64,000 nt of DNA from Leishmania mexicana MHOM/GT/2001/U1103 (lineage: Eukaryota; Euglenozoa; Kinetoplastea; Trypanosomatida; Trypanosomatidae). How positions within the stretch are numbered: position 1 is the first letter of the stretch; each line of letters starts with the position of its first letter. The position numbers were made by a program, and so were the translations under genes. The stretch is from positions 324,501 to 388,500 of the forward strand of contig NC_018325.1 in assembly GCF_000234665.1 (NCBI RefSeq), in the 5' to 3' direction. The notes beneath the pieces were generated by a model that was not told the DNA's origin, did no database searches, and saw only the letters and a list, made by a program, of their open reading frames with translations. Below are positions 58,150 through 64,000 of this stretch, piece after piece.

Positions 58150-60285
58150 ATGCCGCCGCATCCACATCTACTATTCGGGGTGACGCCTCTCTCTCTCTTG
58201 CAGCAGCGACTACAGCGAGGGCCATGTGGCGGCAGCGCTAGTTCGTGGCTGCTCCGGCTGCTGCTGCAGCAGCGACGGTGCTTGGCCACTTGCGGCATGC
58301 AACTTTCGCGCTCTTCGCCGTCGCCGTCGCCGTCGCCGTCGTCATCTCTCTTATCCACCGCAATGCAGGCGAAGGATGTTGTGACGCGCCTTGGTCCGAG
58401 CGAGCGCCTCCCTGGGCTGCGCGGCGTGTTTCTCAGAAAGCCGATAAAGAAGTTTCACCCCATCGAGATACTGCCCACCGCTGCTTTCGCCGCTGCGACC
58501 GCCACGACTGCCGCCACAGCTGACAGTAGCGCAGATCGGCCGGACGCTCCTCGTAACCCAACATCCGCCATCGTCACACAGGGCCCACCGCTCGTGCTGA
58601 ACTTGGCCTTTGCTCCTCGACACAGCATCTCGCTGCGCCGCTTTCTGGCCCTTCGGCACATGTTCAGCACATCTGCCTACCTGCACGTGGCGACGGAGGA
58701 TGGCTGGTACTTGGTTGCACCGAGCTCCGCGGCACCGCTCTGCCCCGACGTCACTGGCTTGCAGGCGTGGTGCTGTCGCCATCATCACCGATACCTCCAG
58801 CATGCCACCACCGCTGTCACGGCGGCCACATCGTTGCCCACGCCATTGCCGCGGGCGGCCCTCTGCAGCACACATACAGAGTTAGCCAAGCTGGAGGCAG
58901 CGCTGGACAACGGCGAGGAGCTCAGCGAGGAGCAGCTGCAGAAGCTGGCGGCGCAGGAGAAGGCGTCCTTTGCGCACCCGCCAGAAAGCGAGGAGGCAGA
59001 TATGGATGACGACACCGATGAGGCCGACGACATGCCTGCTGTACATAAACTGCGCCGCCCAGTTAGTCAGAAGACCGTCGCACCCACAGCGGAAACCCTC
59101 CGGGAGCGCTCTGCTGGTGCTCCAGCATCCGCTTTTGGACTCTCACCGCCGGGGTTGAAGACATCACCGCCGCTCATCTCCGAGGCACACCTCTTCGACA
59201 TCAACGACGGCGTCGCGTGGCCACTGCCGCCGCCTGACGACTTGGCGAACCACGAGTACTGGAAGGGCCATCGCCAGCGCATGGCGCTCTACGAGAGCAC
59301 CGGCGACGCGGACGCGGACGCGCAGCGTGAAGCGCTCCTGGCGACTCTCCGCGCCGACCCGGAGATAGCGCGGCAACTGTCTTCTGAGCAGGAGCTATAC
59401 GCCGCCGCCGAGGCGCTTTTTCAGGCGATGAAGCACAAGGCCAACGTGACTCTGAACGTAGACGCCGACACCGGCCTTCTCACGCTAGTTCCGCTGCGAG
59501 ATCTGCACGCTGGCGAAGAGCTCCTCCTTCACTACGGCCGCGAGTGGTGGACTGAACGACTGCTCTTCTCGCTGCTCTTGTCCGTCCCAGACGCCGAGAT
59601 GCCGCAGATCCGGTGGATCGAGCGGTTGTTCGACCACGCCGTAGACAGGAATAAGCCCTTCCCGCTGCTCATGGTGGCACACGAGCAGCGCAAGCGGCCT
59701 CGGCTAGGTTGTTCAGGGGGCAAAACGGTTTGCAAGGGCCTCAAGAGCGAGTCCAGCGCCGACGGCGACGAGCGGCAGCCGCAGTCAACACCGTGTGCGT
59801 CGCTGACGAAGCCTCACGGTGACTCTGCTGACACATCCTCCACCGCCGCAATGACGGCAGAGCTGCCCGTGTCTCAGCGCAAGCTGGATCGTGCCGTTCT
59901 ATACAATACCGTCACACGCAAGAGAGCGACCGACACCGCCGTGCTCGCCTTCGCGGTTCGGCGGAGCTGCATGGAGCAGGGCTTCCTGAGTCGACTTCTG
60001 GTCGGCGATGCGGCGACCGGGATCGAACCGGTGTTTCACCTCTCCGAGCCAGACAGAGAGGTGCCCATGCGAGTTCTGCGGCGCGTACTGCTGGCGTCTC
60101 TTCGTGGCACGACGGCGAGCGCACAGGGAAGCGTTCGACATAAGGGCGAGAGCGCACTTGCTGCGGCGGGTTCGGCCGTCACGGATACCGCCGCTGCTGT
60201 CGTCGACCAGGACGCACCACCACACACAAGTGCTAACGCCGGCGCTGACGGTGATGATGGGGACGACGCTGTCTTCAGTATCTAG
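58150..60285 (+). CDS. Divergent SET-domain protein, probably mitochondrial
   Basis: 711 residues from the ATG at 58150; the upstream in-frame ATG at 58015 lies in pyrimidine-rich UTR-like sequence. The N-terminus has Leu/Arg/Ser/Gln-rich segments without acidic residues (LLRLLLQQRRCLATCGMQL), a likely mitochondrial presequence. Near residues 428-462 a block reads KHKANVTLNVDADTG, then LVPLRDLHAGEELLLHYG, like the end of a SET methyltransferase domain (NHs-x-PN, then GEEL-x-x-x-YG). The usual NHS asparagine is absent. A Glu/Asp-rich segment lies at 245-300 and a Ser/Ala-rich tail after 650. SET proteins methylate lysines in histones, ribosomal proteins or cytochromes; whether this one is active is doubtful. 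The SET call is moderate. Confidence 0.62.
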   Translation: MPPHPHLLFGVTPLSLLQQRLQRGPCGGSASSWLLRLLLQQRRCLATCGMQLSRSSPSPSPSPSSSLLSTAMQAKDVVTRLGPSERLPGLRGVFLRKPIKKFHPIEILPTAAFAAATATTAATADSSADRPDAPRNPTSAIVTQGPPLVLNLAFAPRHSISLRRFLALRHMFSTSAYLHVATEDGWYLVAPSSAAPLCPDVTGLQAWCCRHHHRYLQHATTAVTAATSLPTPLPRAALCSTHTELAKLEAALDNGEELSEEQLQKLAAQEKASFAHPPESEEADMDDDTDEADDMPAVHKLRRPVSQKTVAPTAETLRERSAGAPASAFGLSPPGLKTSPPLISEAHLFDINDGVAWPLPPPDDLANHEYWKGHRQRMALYESTGDADADAQREALLATLRADPEIARQLSSEQELYAAAEALFQAMKHKANVTLNVDADTGLLTLVPLRDLHAGEELLLHYGREWWTERLLFSLLLSVPDAEMPQIRWIERLFDHAVDRNKPFPLLMVAHEQRKRPRLGCSGGKTVCKGLKSESSADGDERQPQSTPCASLTKPHGDSADTSSTAAMTAELPVSQRKLDRAVLYNTVTRKRATDTAVLAFAVRRSCMEQGFLSRLLVGDAATGIEPVFHLSEPDREVPMRVLRRVLLASLRGTTASAQGSVRHKGESALAAAGSAVTDTAAAVVDQDAPPHTSANAGADGDDGDDAVFSI

Positions 60286-60512
60286 CGCAGGAGACGTGTG
60301 TGAAAGGGCGGATCGGAGTGAGCGAAGAGAGGGAGAGAGTTCGTGGAATGGCGCGCATGCATGCGATGCGTCCCGACCTCCTCTGCTGCTGCTGCTGCCC
60401 TTCCCTTCTTGCGCGTGCGCCATCCCACGTGTGTGCCATGGCGTGGCTCACGACGGAGACATGTTTGATCAGCGTATGGGCGCCTCTTTGCACTAACGTC
60501 AGCCATCGCGGA

Positions 60513-60513
<1 letters not shown>

Positions 60514-60543
<30 letters not shown>
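60514..60543. repeat. (CA)n microsatellite
   Basis: About fifteen CA dinucleotides in the 3' UTR region of the SET-like gene. Confidence 0.9.
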
Positions 60544-60547
<4 letters not shown>

Positions 60548-61228
60548 ACACACCGGTGTCTCAGAGACGAGCGGTGGGGGGAGGGCCGACCAGCGCGCTC
60601 AACTGTGCTCATGTGTGTCTTCCCTCCCTTCCCCACCTCTCCTCTTTCTCCGGTGAGGTTTATGGGTGATGCGCGTCCGCGTCTGTGCCCTTTCCGCCAT
60701 CTCTCTCCATCACCACGAACTCCACACATGCGCATGTCCGGCCTTGCCCCCTGATGCACACACCTGCTGTCTTGAAACTCTCTCATGAACCATCTCCGCG
60801 CTCCCTCGCTCTTCTCCACCTCTGACGCTTCGCCAAGAAGAGAACAAATCCTCTGACCCCTCCCTTTAATACAGGCGCCTTCTCCAGCATCGGTCCTCAG
60901 GTGCTGGCGCGCGGAACGACCTTGTACAGGCTTGCACGCACGAGAGCACACAGGCACCGGCACACGTTTTGGCAGCAACGGCAGCATCAAAACGTGCCGC
61001 GTGTTCGCGGAAGTGCGAGCAAGAGAAGTGCGTGCTTTACTGACCAACGGCTGCTGCATCAGCTGCTTCGCGTACACGCGATCAAGCAGGCGGGCTGCAC
61101 CCCGGCCACGACAGCGAAGGAGGCGGCGGTGCGTTGCTGGGCGTCACCGCTCGCCCCTCGACATACCAAGCGAGTCCCCCCCCGCTCATCCCCTTGCCCC
61201 TGCCGCGGTTGGTCCCTTCTTAGATAGT

Positions 61229-61257
<29 letters not shown>
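61229..61257. repeat. (CA)n microsatellite in the IFT172 leader
   Basis: About fourteen CA dinucleotides. A pyrimidine tract (61177-61221) and AG dinucleotides at 61222-61223 and 61226-61227 lie just upstream, so if either is the acceptor the repeat lies in the mature 5' UTR. An AG at 61262-61263 downstream of the repeat is an alternative. Confidence 0.85.
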
Positions 61258-61262
<5 letters not shown>

Positions 61263-61301
61263 GAGGTGCCCCTCTTCTCTCCTATACCGTTGCCCTGAAC
61301 C

Positions 61302-64000
61302 ATGCAGGTACAGTTTTACCAGAACATCATGAAGGGCCAGCTGGGCACTGCCCGCACGCAGGCCATCTGCTTCTCTGCGAACAACAAGCGCCTCGCCGTC
61401 GCCGACGCCACGCGGCACATTCAGCTGTTCGACGAGCAGGGCGAGCGGCGCGACAAGTTCGCGACGAAGGCGGCGTCGGACAAGGGCGGGCGAGGCTACA
61501 TCGTGACGGGCATGGCCTTCTCCCCCGACAGCTCGCTGCTGGCGATTGCGCAGTCCGATAACATTGTCTTCGTGTACCGTCTCGGGCTGGAATGGGGCGA
61601 AAAGAAGGCTATCCGCAACAAGCTGTCGCAGACATCGCCGGTGACGTGCGTTGTGTGGCCCAACACGTTCTCTCAGGGGGTGGAGCTCATCGCCTTCGCC
61701 ACGTTGGATGGCAGTGTGAAGGTGGGCATGCTGAAGGCGAACAAGTCGCACGTCCTCTATTCACACGACCACCCGGCCGTGTCCATGTGCACCAGCCGCG
61801 ACAACACTAAGATCCTGACAGGCCACCTCGACGGCACCGTCTACCAGTATGTCCTCGAGGCCTCCGAGGACGGCGCCGAGGTGGCGGGGGCGAAGCGGCT
61901 CTTCGTCCACAGCTGCGCGCCGTACATGCTGGCATGGGGCGAAAGCATCTGCGCGGCCGGCACCGACTGCCAGGTCGCCTTCTACACCCCGAAGAGCTGC
62001 CAGAAACCGCAGGTGATCTCGTTCGACATGAAGGACATCGGGAGCTTCACTGGGGGTGTCTGCAACCCGAGCGGGCAGGCCGTCGCGATCGCCGGTCGCG
62101 AGCAGATCCGCATCTTCGACCTCAACATCCGCTCTCACAAGTGGGAGGAGGGCGCCGTCGTTTACCTGCCGCACAGCGAGGGCTTCAGCGCAATGCAGTG
62201 GAAGCGCGATGGCAGCCGGCTTGTCACCGGCTCTGTCACCGGCTCTGTGGACGTGTTTGACTGCTGTCTGCGCCGCTACCGCATGCGCGGCGCGTACGAG
62301 TTCACGTACGTGAGCCACAGCCAGGTGATAGTGAAGCGGCTGGCGAGCGGGACGCGGCTAGTGCTGCAGTCCTACATGGGCTTTGAGATTCAAAAGGTGA
62401 ACGTCTACCAGGACCGCTACCTCGTCGCCCACACCTCGGCCACCCTCCTCCTTGGTGACTTGGTGTCGCACAAGCTGAGCGAGGTGCCGTGGCAGCTCAC
62501 CGGGCGGGAGAAGTTTACCTTCGACAATGAACAGATCTGCATGGTGTTCAACGTTGGCGAGCTGTGCCTCATCGAGTACGGCAAGAACATGATTCTCGGC
62601 ACGTGCCGCACCGAGGAGCGCAACGCGCACCGCATCAGCGTGCGTGTCCTTAACCCCCTTGCAAGTGACGCAGGTGCCGGTGCGGCCGGCAGTGGAGGCG
62701 CCGGCGGGCAGCGTCGCGAGGTGAACACGACGACCGGCTCGCCTCTTGTGTCCACCTCCGTGCCGAGCAGCTCCGGTGCGCTCGATGCGTACAACTCGCG
62801 CTGCGTCATTGCGTACCTCATCGACCGGCAGACGATTCAGATTGACGACCTCAGGAGCGGCGTCTCCATCGCCCGCGTGCCGCACGAGTCGAAGATCGAC
62901 TGGCTGGAGCTCGACTTCCGCGCGTCGCGGCTGCTGTTTCGCGACAAGCAGCACCAGTTGTACCTCTACGACATCTCCAGGCAGCAGCGCACCACACTGC
63001 TGAGCTACTGCACGTATGTGCAGTGGGTGCCACGCAGCGACGTCGCCGTGGCGCAGAGCCGCCTCGAGCTTTGCGTGTGGTATAACGTCGAGTCGCCGGA
63101 ACGTGTCACCATCGTGCCGATTCGCGGGGAGGTGGAGGGCATGGAGCGTGGCAACGGCAAGACGGAGGTGATTGTCGACGAAGGCGTTAGCACCGTCGCC
63201 TACGCGCTGGACGAGTCGCTCATCGAGTTCCGCGCCGCCATGGAGGAACGCGACCTGGACCGCGCATGCGACTTGCTGGAGCGTACGTCGCTGTCTCCCG
63301 GGACAGAGGTGATGTGGAGCACACTCGCCAACGTGTCACTGCAGGAGATGAAGCTTTTCATTGCGGAGCGCTGCTACGCGGCTCTGGGCGATGTCGCGAA
63401 GGTGAACGCGCTGCAGCGCATTCATCAGCTCGCGGCAAAGGCGAAGGCGGACAGCGCGGACGCCACCACCGGCTACGAGCACTACACGGTGCTGGCGGAG
63501 CTGTACATGATGAGTCAAGACTTCAAGCGAGCCGAGCAGCTCTTCCTCGAGAACGGCCGTGTCGAGGACGCCATGCAAATGTGGGAGGAGATGAACTGCT
63601 TTGACGAGAGCCTGGCCATCGCCGAGTCGCGCGGCCTCGACGACGTCGCCAACCGTCGTGCCCGGTACTTCGCGTGGCTGATGGAGACTCGTCAGTACGA
63701 AAAGGCGGGCGAGATGCGCGAGAAGGACGGCAAGTTCATTGACGCCATCAACCTGTACCTGCGCGGTGGCACGCCGGCCCGTGCAGCGCAGGTGGTCTCC
63801 GTGAACAACCTGAAGCCTGAGCAGCAACTGCTGGAGGCGATCGCGGCCGCGCTCTTCAAGGCGCAGGTATTCGAGGTCGCTGGCGACTTCTTCGACAAGC
63901 TGCACATGACAGACCGCGCGATCGACGCCTACAAGCGAGGTCACGCCTTCAGCCGTGCCGTCGAATATGCCAAGACGGCCGCGCCGCAGCAGGTTGTCCC
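61302..64000 (+). CDS. IFT172: Intraflagellar transport protein IFT172 (3' end beyond window)
   Basis: 899 codons from the ATG at 61302, still open at the window end; the family is about 1750 residues, so roughly half is present. IFT172 is a peripheral IFT-B subunit needed for flagellum assembly and turnaround at the flagellar tip. The first 600 residues form WD40 propellers, with blocks such as DEQGERRDKFATK near residue 45, VTGMAFSPDSSLLAIAQSDN near 69 and FDCCLRRYRMRGAYEFTYV near 322. These agree in order and spacing with animal IFT172, as do DWLELDFRASRLLFRDK near 531 and the YVQWVP block. TPR-like helices follow (for example KRAEQLFLENGRVEDAMQMW near 743). A short Ala/Gly-rich insert lies near 455-485. 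Located in the flagellum and basal body region. Confidence 0.95.
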   Translation, partial: MQVQFYQNIMKGQLGTARTQAICFSANNKRLAVADATRHIQLFDEQGERRDKFATKAASDKGGRGYIVTGMAFSPDSSLLAIAQSDNIVFVYRLGLEWGEKKAIRNKLSQTSPVTCVVWPNTFSQGVELIAFATLDGSVKVGMLKANKSHVLYSHDHPAVSMCTSRDNTKILTGHLDGTVYQYVLEASEDGAEVAGAKRLFVHSCAPYMLAWGESICAAGTDCQVAFYTPKSCQKPQVISFDMKDIGSFTGGVCNPSGQAVAIAGREQIRIFDLNIRSHKWEEGAVVYLPHSEGFSAMQWKRDGSRLVTGSVTGSVDVFDCCLRRYRMRGAYEFTYVSHSQVIVKRLASGTRLVLQSYMGFEIQKVNVYQDRYLVAHTSATLLLGDLVSHKLSEVPWQLTGREKFTFDNEQICMVFNVGELCLIEYGKNMILGTCRTEERNAHRISVRVLNPLASDAGAGAAGSGGAGGQRREVNTTTGSPLVSTSVPSSSGALDAYNSRCVIAYLIDRQTIQIDDLRSGVSIARVPHESKIDWLELDFRASRLLFRDKQHQLYLYDISRQQRTTLLSYCTYVQWVPRSDVAVAQSRLELCVWYNVESPERVTIVPIRGEVEGMERGNGKTEVIVDEGVSTVAYALDESLIEFRAAMEERDLDRACDLLERTSLSPGTEVMWSTLANVSLQEMKLFIAERCYAALGDVAKVNALQRIHQLAAKAKADSADATTGYEHYTVLAELYMMSQDFKRAEQLFLENGRVEDAMQMWEEMNCFDESLAIAESRGLDDVANRRARYFAWLMETRQYEKAGEMREKDGKFIDAINLYLRGGTPARAAQVVSVNNLKPEQQLLEAIAAALFKAQVFEVAGDFFDKLHMTDRAIDAYKRGHAFSRAVEYAKTAAPQQVV

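Larger units (their letters stand above)
60286..61301. other. 1.0 kb spacer with two CA tracts
   Basis: A CTG run near 60382, CA tracts at 60514-60543 and 61229-61257, and pyrimidine-rich sequence at 60617-60650 and 61177-61221. No supported gene. Confidence 0.65.

Noticed and set aside
2095..61301. tRNA, rRNA or snoRNA genes in the spacers
   Set aside because: I saw no convincing tRNA box A/B pair, rRNA segment or snoRNA box set while reading, but a covariance-model scan would be needed to exclude them.

Overview
The window looks like nuclear DNA of a Leishmania-type trypanosomatid (Leishmaniinae). It is GC-rich and every gene I can support is intronless and on the + strand. Genes are separated by 0.2-4.8 kb spacers full of pyrimidine tracts, (CA/GT)n and (TA)n microsatellites and poly-C/poly-G runs, which is typical of one polycistronic unit processed by spliced-leader trans-splicing and polyadenylation. 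Two near-identical kinetoplastid-type histone H2A genes, a kinetoplast-style multi-finger RanBP2 protein and an IFT172 gene support this. I recall tandem H2A genes on Leishmania chromosome 21, but I could not check synteny and do not assign a species.

Layout: 10-2094 RanBP2 zinc-finger protein (5' end may be cut by the window edge); 2095-6852 largest spacer; 6853-9591 Ser/Pro-rich protein; 11896-14430 SCY1-like pseudokinase; 15651-19460 HEATR6-like HEAT-repeat protein; 20761-23625 ABCG-type half transporter whose ATPase motifs have decayed; 24492-24818 and 25721-26332 small membrane proteins; 27505-32184 very long MSH4-like MutS homologue; 33026-35167 broken gene for adenylate cyclase-associated protein (CAP/Srv2) with two CAP-N domains; about 35515-36120 candidate degenerate retroposon; 36949-38874 probable mitochondrial aspartyl-tRNA synthetase; 39813-41060 and 41263-42765 unknown proteins; 43450-44262 YbaK-type aminoacyl-tRNA deacylase domain protein; 44843-45241 and 45850-46248 histone H2A copies; 47500-48504 multi-pass membrane protein; 50163-51485 PDCD2/TSR4-like; 52875-57170 1431-residue low-complexity protein; 58150-60285 divergent SET-domain protein; 61302-64000 IFT172, cut by the window end.

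The genes are functionally mixed (translation, meiosis, flagellum, membrane traffic, chromatin), as expected when regulation is post-transcriptional. The strongest leads are the multiply frameshifted CAP locus with its tandem CAP-N domains, the ABCG protein lacking the Walker A lysine, signature motif and switch histidine, and a near-perfect 35-bp inverted repeat at 49280-49398. Lesser leads are the exact homogenisation boundary of the H2A pair and the coatomer-type tail on the SCY1-like pseudokinase. All start codons were chosen by hand from ATG position, reading quality and upstream pyrimidine-AG context; none has transcript support.
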